Notes: generated by a model not told the origin, from the letters alone. DNA of 64,000 bases from Microcaldota archaeon (GCA_021807115.1 JAKAPJ010000002.1:1-64000), one strand, 5' to 3'. Counted from the stretch's first letter, positions 38,913 to 48,620 are shown. Program-made: numbers and translations.

Positions 38913-39823
38913 TGATCATGAGGTCACAAAGCGCAATGGAGTACCTGATGACATACGGATGGGCGATACTTGTCATCGCAGTCATATTGGGGGTCCTCTT
39001 CCAACTCGGAGTCTTCGGCAGCGCGAGCCTCGCGCCCAAGGCGAAGGCCGGGCAGTGCCAGGTGCAGATACTCGGCAGCGGGTCCTCCACCACGCACCAG
39101 CTTGCGGGGCTTTGCAGCCCAGAGCTACCGCAGTACGTGGCGCAACTATCCGGAACCGGCGCAGTGACCGCAACAGTCCCGTCCTCGTTGACCCCTTCGA
39201 CTGGATATACCGTAACACTATGGTTCGAGCGCACATGGAGCACAAATGACGGGGTGACTCATGGGATATTTTCTGTCGGGGGCGGCTGTGGGTTTCCGGG
39301 CTCCAGCGGCGGAAGCTGCGATTACAACACAATAGAGATATTCAAGTACCAGACCAACCAGTGGTACTTCAGGACATGGAGCCCGAACGGCCCAAACTGC
39401 GACATAAACATACCCGATTCCTCCATATCCGGCAGCGTTTGGCACCAGATAACTTTCGAGGATGTGAGCGGGAGCCAGCTCAGTGTCTGGATAGACGACG
39501 GCACGCCCACCACATGCTCGCAGAGCTCCACCGTAACCGCGTGGCAGACGTCCAACATGTATATTGGCGAGGGCTATGGACCATCATCTCTAATAGGGTC
39601 CATAGCAAACCTGCAGCTGTACAACACCACACTTTCCACCGCAGAGGTGCAGGCCCTCTATCAGGAAGGTATAGGCGGCGCGCCCATCCGCCCGCAGAAC
39701 CTTGTTGGCTGGTGGCCCCTCAACGGCAACTTCAATGACTATAGCGGCGACAACGACAACGGCCAAGGGGCGAGTGTGGGATTCAGCGGCGCGTGGTCAA
39801 GCACATATAGCGGCCCGGCATAA
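38912..39823 (+). CDS. Class III signal peptide + LamG-like surface protein, copy 5
   Basis: MIMRSQSAMEYLMTYGWAILVIAVILGVLFQLGVFGSASLAPKAKAG...EGIGGAPIRPQNLVGWWPLNGNFNDYSGDNDNGQG; ATGA overlap with copy 4. Confidence 0.85.
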   Translation: MIMRSQSAMEYLMTYGWAILVIAVILGVLFQLGVFGSASLAPKAKAGQCQVQILGSGSSTTHQLAGLCSPELPQYVAQLSGTGAVTATVPSSLTPSTGYTVTLWFERTWSTNDGVTHGIFSVGGGCGFPGSSGGSCDYNTIEIFKYQTNQWYFRTWSPNGPNCDINIPDSSISGSVWHQITFEDVSGSQLSVWIDDGTPTTCSQSSTVTAWQTSNMYIGEGYGPSSLIGSIANLQLYNTTLSTAEVQALYQEGIGGAPIRPQNLVGWWPLNGNFNDYSGDNDNGQGASVGFSGAWSSTYSGPA

Positions 39824-39951
39824 AGCAGACGTGCACCAAGGCAACCGAAAAACAACACTAGTTTAAAATATTTTGGCTACAAATACCGTAGTGTGCCAAA
39901 CGCTTCTACGGCGCACCATGATGCGCACTGCAGTGGCACGCAGGTGCATGG

Positions 39952-41859
39952 ATGCAATTAGGAAGGATATACCTTATTGTTGCGATGCTCGTCGTTTCGC
40001 TCAGCGCAGCCCCCACATACGGGCAGGCAATAGTCGGCAAGGCGTCCCTATACATACCCGCAGTGATTCTCGCCAACAACAGCGGCCAGCTCACAACAGT
40101 GAATCTGGTTGTGCAGCGCGGCGACGGCAAAGTCGTAGTGAACGGACCTGCAATAGTTGGCGAATCAACTGTGCAGTCCGCAGTAGTGGCTGCGCAGTAC
40201 GCATCAGGATATATGGGCGTAAATTTCTCCTCGTATAACTTTACATACACAATAACCGACAGCGCGGCGAACGTGTCTGGGCCGAGTGGCGGTGCTGCAC
40301 TCACACTGCTTGCCATCTCCGCGCTCAGCGGGACCCCTCTGCTCACCAACTTCACAATAACTGGAACAATATCCCCGAACGGGCAGATAGGGCAGATTGG
40401 CGGCGCATACGACAAGGCCGGCGCGGCAAAAGCCGCCGGGCTGTCGTTCATCCTCGTGCCCGCCGCTGGCGCTGACACCGTCGAGGCACAGCTTTACCTC
40501 CTGACCCAGGACACATTCAACATACCCCTCATACAGGTCGCGAACATAAGCGCCGCCACACGCTTTGCGTTCCACAAGACCAACATACTCGCGAACAAGA
40601 CCACCCTGAACCTCTCCCAGGACATTAACGTCGCCGCGATAGGCGCAGCCCCACTGCAGTGTAGCAATAGCTGCGACCTTGCCACGTTCGGCAAACTGGT
40701 AAACTTCACGTTCCAGATGGCGAACGGCTCTCTGGCAACATTGTCGGCAGATCCGACGTTTTCGGGCCCCGCGTCACAACTGTCCGCATCCCTGGTACAG
40801 GATGTGCAGGTGGGGCAGAAGGGTTACCTGTACGCAGCCGCGGATCTTGCATTCCTAAACTACGTGGACTCATTCTACTTCAACAGCCACTCTGTATCAA
40901 AGCCCATCGGGCTGAGCACGCTCATAAGCGTCAATAACTATTGCAATTCGCTGAGCATACCGCAGATGACGCCAAGCAACTACGAATATGTGATAGCCGG
41001 GGAGCTCAGGCAATCATGGGCGGAATATACGCTGAACACCACCATAGCGTTCTACAACGCGACAAACCAGACTGCAACAACTGATGACGTGCTGCTTGAC
41101 ATGAGGCAGGCTGCCACATCCAACGGCTGGTGCCGCGCCGCCGCCGAGATGTACGCGCTGTCCGGATCGGGAGGCAGCCAGCCGGTTGCGCCTTCACTCA
41201 ACCTGCAGAGCACAGCATACGCAAGGATAACCAGCGCGGCCAAGTACGGCAACAACCTATACCTTGCCACCGCACGCGAAGCGCTTCAGGCGAACAACTA
41301 CCCGCTTGCAATACTCGATGCCGACTACGCATATGCGCTCAACGCCGCGCCATCGAACTACACCAATATGACAAACGCCCAGATGCTCTCCTCCGCCGCG
41401 GCACTGGCGCGCAACTCCACGTACGGGGCATGGGCCACGGAGTTCGGCAATGAGGCGGAGTTCTACATCTCCGAGTCAAGGCTCGCGACTAACGCGTCAT
41501 CCGCCAAGTTCTATGCCCAGGAAGCATACTCCTCCGCCCTGCTGGCATCGCAGATAAGCCAGGACACCGCGCTCATATCGGCCAACCTGTCTCCCGGACA
41601 GTCCGTGCAGCACATAAACAACACCACGTCGCCATCCGGCCAGGGCGGCGCGCAGCAGGCATCGGTCTCGCCATCCCTGCAGCAGTACATAGACAACATA
41701 TACACGATAGTCCTGATAATATCAGGAATAAACCTGATTGTGCTCATAATAGTGCTCGTAGTCGTTTCCGGCATGGTGAAGATGCTCAAGTCATGGCACA
41801 CCCACCCCGAGACGCCCGCGCCGCCGCGCCGCCGCGGTAACGCCAGGGCGCGCAAATGA
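39952..41859 (+). CDS. Membrane-anchored extracytoplasmic Lon-like (S16-type) protease domain protein without AAA+ ATPase
   Basis: Signal-like N-terminus; GPSGGAALTLLAISALSGTPLLTNFTITGTISPNGQIGQIGGAYDKAGAAKAAGLSFILVP (Ser and Lys dyad context); C-terminal TM. Confidence 0.75.
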   Translation: MQLGRIYLIVAMLVVSLSAAPTYGQAIVGKASLYIPAVILANNSGQLTTVNLVVQRGDGKVVVNGPAIVGESTVQSAVVAAQYASGYMGVNFSSYNFTYTITDSAANVSGPSGGAALTLLAISALSGTPLLTNFTITGTISPNGQIGQIGGAYDKAGAAKAAGLSFILVPAAGADTVEAQLYLLTQDTFNIPLIQVANISAATRFAFHKTNILANKTTLNLSQDINVAAIGAAPLQCSNSCDLATFGKLVNFTFQMANGSLATLSADPTFSGPASQLSASLVQDVQVGQKGYLYAAADLAFLNYVDSFYFNSHSVSKPIGLSTLISVNNYCNSLSIPQMTPSNYEYVIAGELRQSWAEYTLNTTIAFYNATNQTATTDDVLLDMRQAATSNGWCRAAAEMYALSGSGGSQPVAPSLNLQSTAYARITSAAKYGNNLYLATAREALQANNYPLAILDADYAYALNAAPSNYTNMTNAQMLSSAAALARNSTYGAWATEFGNEAEFYISESRLATNASSAKFYAQEAYSSALLASQISQDTALISANLSPGQSVQHINNTTSPSGQGGAQQASVSPSLQQYIDNIYTIVLIISGINLIVLIIVLVVVSGMVKMLKSWHTHPETPAPPRRRGNARARK

Positions 41860-41900
41860 TTAAATTAGTATAAGTTCAAATAGAACGTGCTTCTTACGAG

Positions 41901-42080
41901 GTGAATTTCATAGCAAACGTATTGCCTGGAAAAGTGTGCGTCTCATGCGGCAGGCTTACCCACCAGTACACCCAGTTCTCATGCCCGAAGTGCAGCAAGG
42001 GCAAGATAATAAGGTGCAAGCACTGCAGGGAAATAACCAACGCATACCGTTGCACCGAGTGCAAGTTCGAGGGACCTTAA
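41901..42080 (+). CDS. Small zinc-ribbon protein
   Basis: GTG-initiated 59 aa (below ORF-track cutoff): VNFIANVLPGKVCVSCGRLTHQYTQFSCPKCSKGKIIRCKHCREITNAYRCTECKFEGP; four CxxC pairs; stop overlaps aEF1-beta start. Confidence 0.85.
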   Translation: MNFIANVLPGKVCVSCGRLTHQYTQFSCPKCSKGKIIRCKHCREITNAYRCTECKFEGP

Positions 42081-42328
42081 TGTCGAAGGTAGCAGTCGTG
42101 TTCAAGGTGTATCCCAAGGAGGGTGAGTTCGACAAGGCAATGTCGGCGATAAAGAGCAAGCTCAACCCCATCGGCATGCAGTCCGAGGACATAGGGTTCG
42201 GCATAAGGCTCATCAAGGTGCTCTTCAAGTTCGATGACACGGAGAACAGCTCATCCAAGATAGAGGAGGGGCTGAAGGGCGTCGAGGGAGTGGGGGAGGT
42301 CGAGGTCGCGGAGGAGACGCTGGTCTGA
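42080..42328 (+). CDS. ef1b: Translation elongation factor aEF-1 beta
   Basis: MSKVAVVFKVYPKEGEFDKAMSAIKSKL...GFGIRLIKVLFKFDD...EGVGEVEVAEETLV. Confidence 0.88.
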   Translation: MSKVAVVFKVYPKEGEFDKAMSAIKSKLNPIGMQSEDIGFGIRLIKVLFKFDDTENSSSKIEEGLKGVEGVGEVEVAEETLV

Positions 42329-42431
42329 GCGCCCCACGCATCGCCGCGAAGCTTAATATTCGCACCCGACGGATGGAGGGAGCGGCGCAGCCACAGTGAT
42401 ACCATGCACCGCAGGAACTTCGCTGATTTTA

Positions 42432-44741
42432 ATGATAACGTCGCTTGAGCTCACCAACTGGAAGACGCACAGGAACACAAAGCTCACGTTCCAGGGCGGG
42501 GTCAACGTGCTCGTAGGCATAATGGGCGCGGGCAAAAGCTCCACAACAGACGCCATATCCTACGCCCTATTCGGCAACTTCCCTTCCCTGAACAGCGGCA
42601 GGGTGGGGCTTGAGGGGATAATATCCACCCGCCCCGCCCCGCAGAGCGAGGCCGAGGTCAGGCTAGAGTTCGGCGCGGCCGGGGACAGGTACACGGTCGT
42701 GCGCAAGATAGGCGCACGCGGCAGCAGCGCGAGGCTGGAGAAGAACGGTGCGTACCTGCAGTCGCAGCCGAAGAAGGTCACCGAGGAGATAGAGCACGTG
42801 CTCAAGATAGACTACGACACGTTTTCCAGGGCGATATACGCGGAGCAGAACAGGCTAGAGTACTTCCTTGAGCTGCGGGAGGGCGAGAGGAAGAAACAGA
42901 TAGACCGCATGCTCGGCCTCGACACCTTCGCCCTCGCCGAGGCCAACTCCACCTCACTAATAAACTCCCTTAGGGCGGACATCAAGGCCCAGGAGGATGT
43001 GCTGTCCAAGATAGACATAGGGGCGATAAGGGAGCAGCTCAAGTCGCTCAGCTCCGAGAGGGACGGACTGTCCAAGGAGCAGGCCGCGCTTGCGGCAAAG
43101 GCGGAAGCGCTGAAGTCCTCATATGCGGAAACGTCGCAGCGGCTTGAAGCGATGAGGAAGGAGCTGCAGAAGCGGAAGGCGATGGAGCAGGACATAGTGA
43201 AGGCCACGGCAAGGATTGCGACCCTCAAGGCCGAGGTCGCCAAGATATCAGCCACTGTGCGCCAGGACGAAAGCGAGATTGCGGCTCAGTGCGATGCAGC
43301 ATCAAAGTCCCTGAAGGTACTGTCCTCAGAGCTCAATGTGCTCAAGGAGGCGGAGCGCTCCTGCAACAAGCAGGTCGCGGCCCTTGAGGCCGAGATGAAA
43401 CTGAACAGGGGCAAGGCGTCCGAGAGGGACAAGCTGCGCAAGGAGATGGAAGGGGCGAGCATGGACAAGGTCAAGGCAGAGCTGGACGGGGAGAGCGAGG
43501 CGCTGCAGGCCCTGCTGAAGGACACCGCCGCAAAGAGCGGCAGGCTTTCCGAGCTCCGCAGCTCGCTGCGCGAGCTGGAGAAGCACGCAAGCAAGTGCCC
43601 CATATGCGAAAGGGACCTCACGCCGGAGCTAAGGGAAAGGCTAGTGATGGACAAGACCCACGCCGCCCAGTCCGCGGAGACGGAAATAAAGGGCGCGGAG
43701 AGGCAGGTCTCCGAGCGGTCCGCACGGATCAAGAAACTTGTGGAGTCGCACAACAACCTGGTCATACTTGCCAAGAGACTGGCCGACCTTAGCGGCATAG
43801 ATGCGGCAATAGAAATAGGGGGCAGGCATATCACAGATGCTGCAGCCAGGCTCGCCAGCGCAACTGCAAAGGTCAAGGCCGCAGAGAAGGCGCTAGATGC
43901 GGCCAGGGATGAGAGCGAGCGGCTCAAGATAAACCTGCAGCACGCCCAGAGGAAGCGGTCGTACGAATCGGAGATAAACTCCGCCTCGCAGGCGCTCGAG
44001 TCCGCAAGGTCGCAGCTCGCGGGCATACCGGCGGACGACAGCGAGTTCGAGGCGCTGCAGGAGTCCAAGAACAGCCAGAACGCCTCCCTCAGCGACGCGC
44101 TTTCCAAGATTGACGGGAATTCAAGGTACCTGTCAAGCCTCTCCAAGCAGATAGCGGGGAAGGAGAAGGAGGTCGCGGACTTCTCTGGGATAGAAAAAAG
44201 GATCGGCAGGCGCAGGGCCCAGGTCACAAACCTCAACAAGTTCAAGTCCGCCCTGGTGGAGACAGAGGCCGCGCTCAGGGCGCACATAGTCGGGGCAATA
44301 AATGTCATAATGCAGGGGCTGTGGTCCAGGCTGTACCCGTATGGGGACTATGTGGGCCTGCGACTCAATGCCACAAAGGACGACTATATGTTGGAGTTCA
44401 GCCTGCCCTCCGCCTCCGCAGGCTCCGTGCCGTGGGTGCCGGTGGACAGGGTCGGCAGCGGCGGCGAACGCAGCGTGGCGGCGCTTGCCATGAGGATCGC
44501 CCTGGCAATGGTGGTTGTGCCAAATCTAAAGTGGCTCATCCTTGACGAGCCCACCCACAACATAGACTCCGCAGGCATATCCAAGCTCATAGACGTGCTG
44601 GGCACCACCCTGCCGCAGATCGTCGAGCAGATATTCATAATAACCCACGACGACGACCTCAAGCAGATAAGCTCCGCGAAGGTCTACCAGTTCGACAGGG
44701 ACAAGGCCGCCGGCGCGCCCACCTCCGTCGCACAGCTGTGA
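42432..44741 (+). CDS. rad50: Rad50-like SMC-family ATPase
   Basis: MITSLELTNWKTHRNTKLTFQGGVNVLVGIMGAGKSSTTDAISYALFG; zinc hook CPIC; GSGGERSVAALAMRIAL; LILDEPTHNID. Confidence 0.93.
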   Translation: MITSLELTNWKTHRNTKLTFQGGVNVLVGIMGAGKSSTTDAISYALFGNFPSLNSGRVGLEGIISTRPAPQSEAEVRLEFGAAGDRYTVVRKIGARGSSARLEKNGAYLQSQPKKVTEEIEHVLKIDYDTFSRAIYAEQNRLEYFLELREGERKKQIDRMLGLDTFALAEANSTSLINSLRADIKAQEDVLSKIDIGAIREQLKSLSSERDGLSKEQAALAAKAEALKSSYAETSQRLEAMRKELQKRKAMEQDIVKATARIATLKAEVAKISATVRQDESEIAAQCDAASKSLKVLSSELNVLKEAERSCNKQVAALEAEMKLNRGKASERDKLRKEMEGASMDKVKAELDGESEALQALLKDTAAKSGRLSELRSSLRELEKHASKCPICERDLTPELRERLVMDKTHAAQSAETEIKGAERQVSERSARIKKLVESHNNLVILAKRLADLSGIDAAIEIGGRHITDAAARLASATAKVKAAEKALDAARDESERLKINLQHAQRKRSYESEINSASQALESARSQLAGIPADDSEFEALQESKNSQNASLSDALSKIDGNSRYLSSLSKQIAGKEKEVADFSGIEKRIGRRRAQVTNLNKFKSALVETEAALRAHIVGAINVIMQGLWSRLYPYGDYVGLRLNATKDDYMLEFSLPSASAGSVPWVPVDRVGSGGERSVAALAMRIALAMVVVPNLKWLILDEPTHNIDSAGISKLIDVLGTTLPQIVEQIFIITHDDDLKQISSAKVYQFDRDKAAGAPTSVAQL

Positions 44742-44803
44742 TCTGGCGCGAGTATCGGAACTCTGCGGGAACGCATATAAAGTTTGCTTTAAAAGCCTTA
44801 TTC

Positions 44804-47005
44804 ATGGCTAATTCGATGCCAGAGATAGCTAGTGTCAGGTACGCACGGCTAACCCAACTGGCAGCGTTGTGTGGCATTATAATAATTGCACTGGGCGCCA
44901 TGCTCCCGATGGCATATGCGGCAAACTCCGGCCAAGTAATCATAACCTCCTCAGTCTCGGTAAATTGCCCGTTCAGCATCACAATAATACCCAATGCCTC
45001 GTTCTACGTGCAGCCCCAGAACGCGATGCTCACATACAATGTGGTCACGGCCCCGCCGTGCAGCTCCACCACCGCAAACTTCCCATCTCTCAGCGGCACC
45101 CTGACGATATCGAACGCCCTCACCGACACCGTGTACTACTCCAATTCCGTGACGATATCCGGCCCGATAGGCAACGTCCCGGTGATAGGCAACATAATAT
45201 TCAACACCGCCGCCCCAAACATACCCACCTACCTCAGCGGGCCGTACTCCACCACGCTCTCCCTGTCGTATCTAGCCAACAGTTCCTCCGGCAGCAACCA
45301 GATAAACATATTCGCCCCGGCAAACCTCCTGATACAATCGCTTTCCGTCTCTCCAAATCCCGTCTCCACTCCGGGCTCCTCGGTAAGCATAAACTTCAAC
45401 GCAAACAACATCGGCGGCCTGGCGGCCACAAACATGATCCTTAATCTGGGGGTAACCGGCCCGGACGCCTTCTCGCTTTCAACCAGCATACCCCTCACGC
45501 CCAACGCCGTGGCGGCCGACAGCAGCACGCTTGAATCGATAGGCGAGTCCAGCATCACCCCCTACTCGGGCAGCTACACGCTTGTTGAAAACATAATATA
45601 CCAGTACTCATACACGTTCAACGGAGTCACAACGAACTCCCTCCTGCTCAGCACGCCCCAGGTAAGCACCCCTTACACTGTCAGTTCGACGTCTTCCGGA
45701 GGCGGAGGCGGCGGGGGCGGTGGAGGCGGAGGTGGAGGCGGAGGCGGCATAGGCCCACCACCGCCGGCGCCGCCACTCAGCATCGGGCAGATAACATTTG
45801 ACCAGCTCCCCGAGTTCACATCAGTGCTGGCCGGTGCCTCGATACTCAGCACCATCGGCATAAAGAACACGGGCAACGTGCCCGTGTGGTTCAACATAAC
45901 GCTGCCTAGCCTAAGCTTCGGCACGCTTGGCGTGTCATCAAAGGCGGTGTACCTCCTGCAGAACCAGTCCGAATACATAGACATGCTGTTCAGCAGCTTC
46001 TCCAACATGACCACCGGATCGCACATAACCCCGATAAACTTCACAATAAGCGGCAAGGGGCTCAAGACGCTGCAGGAGCAGTTCTACACCGAGCTGGGCG
46101 TCGTGCAGCCGGTGAACAACAGCGTGCAGGTGCTGCGCAGCACGATAGTTGCCAACTTCTCCAAGACTGTCATAACGCAGTACCGCATCTACAACCCCAC
46201 CAACAAGACGCTGCGCGACACGGTGCTGTCGACAATGATACCCGGCACCGCAGTGCCAAACATTCAAGACATAAAGCTGTCCGGCGAGGTGAGCAACGTG
46301 GAATTCATCAACGGGCAGTACCTGCTGAGCTGGACCATACCTGCGCTGCAGCCCGGCCAGGACAACATATTCACCTACACCATAACGAACAGCACCGACC
46401 TTACGACCTTCTTCAACGCGCAGACGGAGTTCGCCATACCCTCGCAGGTCAATTCCACACGGCTGAGGATATTCGACATCTCCATCCCCTCTTTCTACGT
46501 CAACCAGACATCCGCCATAACCGTCGACTGGGTATACAGCGGCATAAACGCAACCAACATCACCATGGCCCTGATATCTCCGCCCACAATAGGCGTGCAG
46601 GTGCCAATATACACATACAAGGTCGTGCCCAACGAGTTCGTCACTACGAAGTTCGTGATAAACCCCATACCACTTTCAGGCACGTACATATTCCAGCTCA
46701 ACACCAAGGGACCATTCCCAAACCAGACATACTCCCTGCCGGTTGTTGTGGCTGGCATATCCACGCCCTCCGGCAGCCAGCTGCAAAGCACTCCGACCAC
46801 GTTCGACCTTGGAGCCCTGCTTAGGGACACGTCATATGTACTATTAGCGGCACTCCTTGTCGCAGCTTTTATACTTATCGTTCGTATCGCTTATCAGAGG
46901 ACGCGCCGCGCAAGGTACGACCTGCTGCGCGCACAGAAGCTTAGGATAATCCAGCAGAGAATCAAAAGGGAGGGCGAGAGCCAGGGAGGACCGCCTGGCC
47001 CGTGA
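44804..47005 (+). CDS. Secreted/TM surface protein with poly-Gly linker
   Basis: N-terminal signal, SSTSSG17IGPPPPAPP linker, beta-rich extracytoplasmic domains, C-terminal TM SYVLLAALLVAAFILIV. Confidence 0.8.
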   Translation: MANSMPEIASVRYARLTQLAALCGIIIIALGAMLPMAYAANSGQVIITSSVSVNCPFSITIIPNASFYVQPQNAMLTYNVVTAPPCSSTTANFPSLSGTLTISNALTDTVYYSNSVTISGPIGNVPVIGNIIFNTAAPNIPTYLSGPYSTTLSLSYLANSSSGSNQINIFAPANLLIQSLSVSPNPVSTPGSSVSINFNANNIGGLAATNMILNLGVTGPDAFSLSTSIPLTPNAVAADSSTLESIGESSITPYSGSYTLVENIIYQYSYTFNGVTTNSLLLSTPQVSTPYTVSSTSSGGGGGGGGGGGGGGGGGIGPPPPAPPLSIGQITFDQLPEFTSVLAGASILSTIGIKNTGNVPVWFNITLPSLSFGTLGVSSKAVYLLQNQSEYIDMLFSSFSNMTTGSHITPINFTISGKGLKTLQEQFYTELGVVQPVNNSVQVLRSTIVANFSKTVITQYRIYNPTNKTLRDTVLSTMIPGTAVPNIQDIKLSGEVSNVEFINGQYLLSWTIPALQPGQDNIFTYTITNSTDLTTFFNAQTEFAIPSQVNSTRLRIFDISIPSFYVNQTSAITVDWVYSGINATNITMALISPPTIGVQVPIYTYKVVPNEFVTTKFVINPIPLSGTYIFQLNTKGPFPNQTYSLPVVVAGISTPSGSQLQSTPTTFDLGALLRDTSYVLLAALLVAAFILIVRIAYQRTRRARYDLLRAQKLRIIQQRIKREGESQGGPPGP
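45698..45748 (+). repeat. Seventeen consecutive glycine codons (GGN) in CDS
   Basis: ggaggcggaggcggcgggggcggtggaggcggaggtggaggcggaggcggc. Confidence 0.95.
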
Positions 47006-47027
47006 GGAAACCGCCGGTTGAGAGAGC

Positions 47028-47855
47028 ATGGACAAGCCGTACATAATAAGGGTGTCGTCGCAGAAGGGCGGGGTCGGCAAGACGACGCTTTCCGTGAACA
47101 TCGCAACCGCCCTTGCGCTGATGGACTATCGCGTGCTGCTGATCGACGAGGACCCCACAAATCCATCCGTCGGATTCTATCTGGGCCTGGAGGATGTCAA
47201 CATAGGCTACAAGGACGTGCTGCTTGAGAAGGTCGACATAAAGAAGGCTATAATAAAGCACGAGGCCACTGGAATGTACGTGCTGCCCGGAGTGCCGTAT
47301 CTAAAGCCCTACATGCCTGACGAGGACCAGATAAAGAACCTCGTTGATCAGGTCAAGAAGATGGAAAACTACGACTTCATAGTGTCTGACACCCCGCCCG
47401 GCTTCTACATAGGCGAGATAGGCAAGATATACAACGAGGCGATCATAATATCCACCCCGGACATGTCCGCCATAACCAGCTGCATAAGGCTTGCCGAGAC
47501 GTACAACAAGGACAACGTGCCGCACAGCCTTGTGGTGAACAGGGTGCGCAACAAGCGCTACGAGCTGAGCATAAAGGAGATGGAGGACTCGTACGGCGCC
47601 GCGGCCGCCGCCGTGCTGCCCGAGGACGACATAGTCCCGAGGAGCGTGGCAGTGCACGTGCCGGCATACCTAATGGATCCCCACGCACCATTCTCCATGA
47701 AGATAGGGATGCTTGCCAGGTCATACGTCGCGAAGAGCGGCCAGCCCGTGAGGCAGGTGGAGGACATCGCCATGGCGTCGCAGCGCGCGCCTGCAGGCGG
47801 CAAGGTGGGCCTGTCATACATAATCAACTGGATACGCGACATACTTGGCTTCTGA
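47028..47855 (+). CDS. MinD/ParA-like P-loop ATPase
   Basis: IIRVSSQKGGVGKTTLSVNIATALALMDYRVLLIDEDPTNPSVGFYLG; VSDTPPGF. Confidence 0.85.
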   Translation: MDKPYIIRVSSQKGGVGKTTLSVNIATALALMDYRVLLIDEDPTNPSVGFYLGLEDVNIGYKDVLLEKVDIKKAIIKHEATGMYVLPGVPYLKPYMPDEDQIKNLVDQVKKMENYDFIVSDTPPGFYIGEIGKIYNEAIIISTPDMSAITSCIRLAETYNKDNVPHSLVVNRVRNKRYELSIKEMEDSYGAAAAAVLPEDDIVPRSVAVHVPAYLMDPHAPFSMKIGMLARSYVAKSGQPVRQVEDIAMASQRAPAGGKVGLSYIINWIRDILGF

Positions 47856-47905
47856 GGCGCTTGCCCGGCCGCGGTGTTCCGCTAATTACGCGGCCCCGCA
47901 GGTTT

Positions 47906-47923
47906 GAAATATATTAAATACCT
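47906..47923 (+). promoter_or_regulatory. Putative BRE/TATA promoter upstream of paralog A
   Basis: GAAATATATTAAATACCT; near-identical element at 48588-48604 upstream of paralog B. Confidence 0.5.
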
Positions 47924-47950
47924 TTATGCAGAAAGTCCTCATGTAGAGGG

Positions 47951-48490
47951 ATGAACTGCATGGCGAGGCCTAATTCTCGTTCTGCCCAAATCCGGGCGTC
48001 AGCAATATCCCTCTTCATATCGCTGTCCGCCACGCTGCTTCTCATGTTCATGCTGCTCAGGCCAGCGTACGGCGCAGGCGCCCCATCCAACGCAATAGGC
48101 ATAGTGAATGTCATGTCTGCATGCTTCATATCACTCAACCCCAATACAATAAACTTTGGGCAGATAGAGCCCAGCAGCAACGTCCCCACAAACCAGCTGG
48201 TCCAGGACGCCGATGCGGGAGGCAACGTGCAGTCGAACATGCTCATAACCGCCACGAACTGGATATCCGGTCCAAATAGCTTCTATGTTGCCAATACATT
48301 GTGGGACTCTACGAACGACCTGTCGTATTTGGGCAATTCCCTGCCCCTCTACCCTTTTCAGACATTCACCCCGATATTAGTGCCCTTCGGCCCGTCCACT
48401 TCGGCAAACGTATACTTCGGGCTCGCGATACCTGCTAGCCAGGCAGTAGGCATATACACCCAGAACATAGTGATGGAAAATAGCTGCTGA
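47951..48490 (+). CDS. Small secreted 'C-terminal Cys' family protein, paralog A
   Basis: Signal; SACFISLNPNTINFGQIEPSSN...; NVYFGLAIPASQAVGIYTQNIVMENSC*. Confidence 0.82.
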   Translation: MNCMARPNSRSAQIRASAISLFISLSATLLLMFMLLRPAYGAGAPSNAIGIVNVMSACFISLNPNTINFGQIEPSSNVPTNQLVQDADAGGNVQSNMLITATNWISGPNSFYVANTLWDSTNDLSYLGNSLPLYPFQTFTPILVPFGPSTSANVYFGLAIPASQAVGIYTQNIVMENSC

Positions 48491-48587
48491 ATCCCGCCGC
48501 TGCGCCCGGCGTAGCAGACGACATTTACCATATGATTGCCATGAAACCCGACCACAGCAAATTGAACTTGATTACTTCCGCAAATGA

Positions 48588-48604
48588 GAAATATTTAAAT
48601 ACCT
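48588..48604 (+). promoter_or_regulatory. Putative BRE/TATA promoter upstream of paralog B
   Basis: GAAATATTTAAATACCT, matching the element at 47906-47923. Confidence 0.5.
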
Positions 48605-48620
48605 GCACAATTAATGTTAG

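Noticed and set aside
43286-44308. 340-aa Ser/Leu-rich minus-strand ORF
   Set aside because: Antisense of the Rad50 coiled-coil coding region; GC-rich shadow ORF with no family features.
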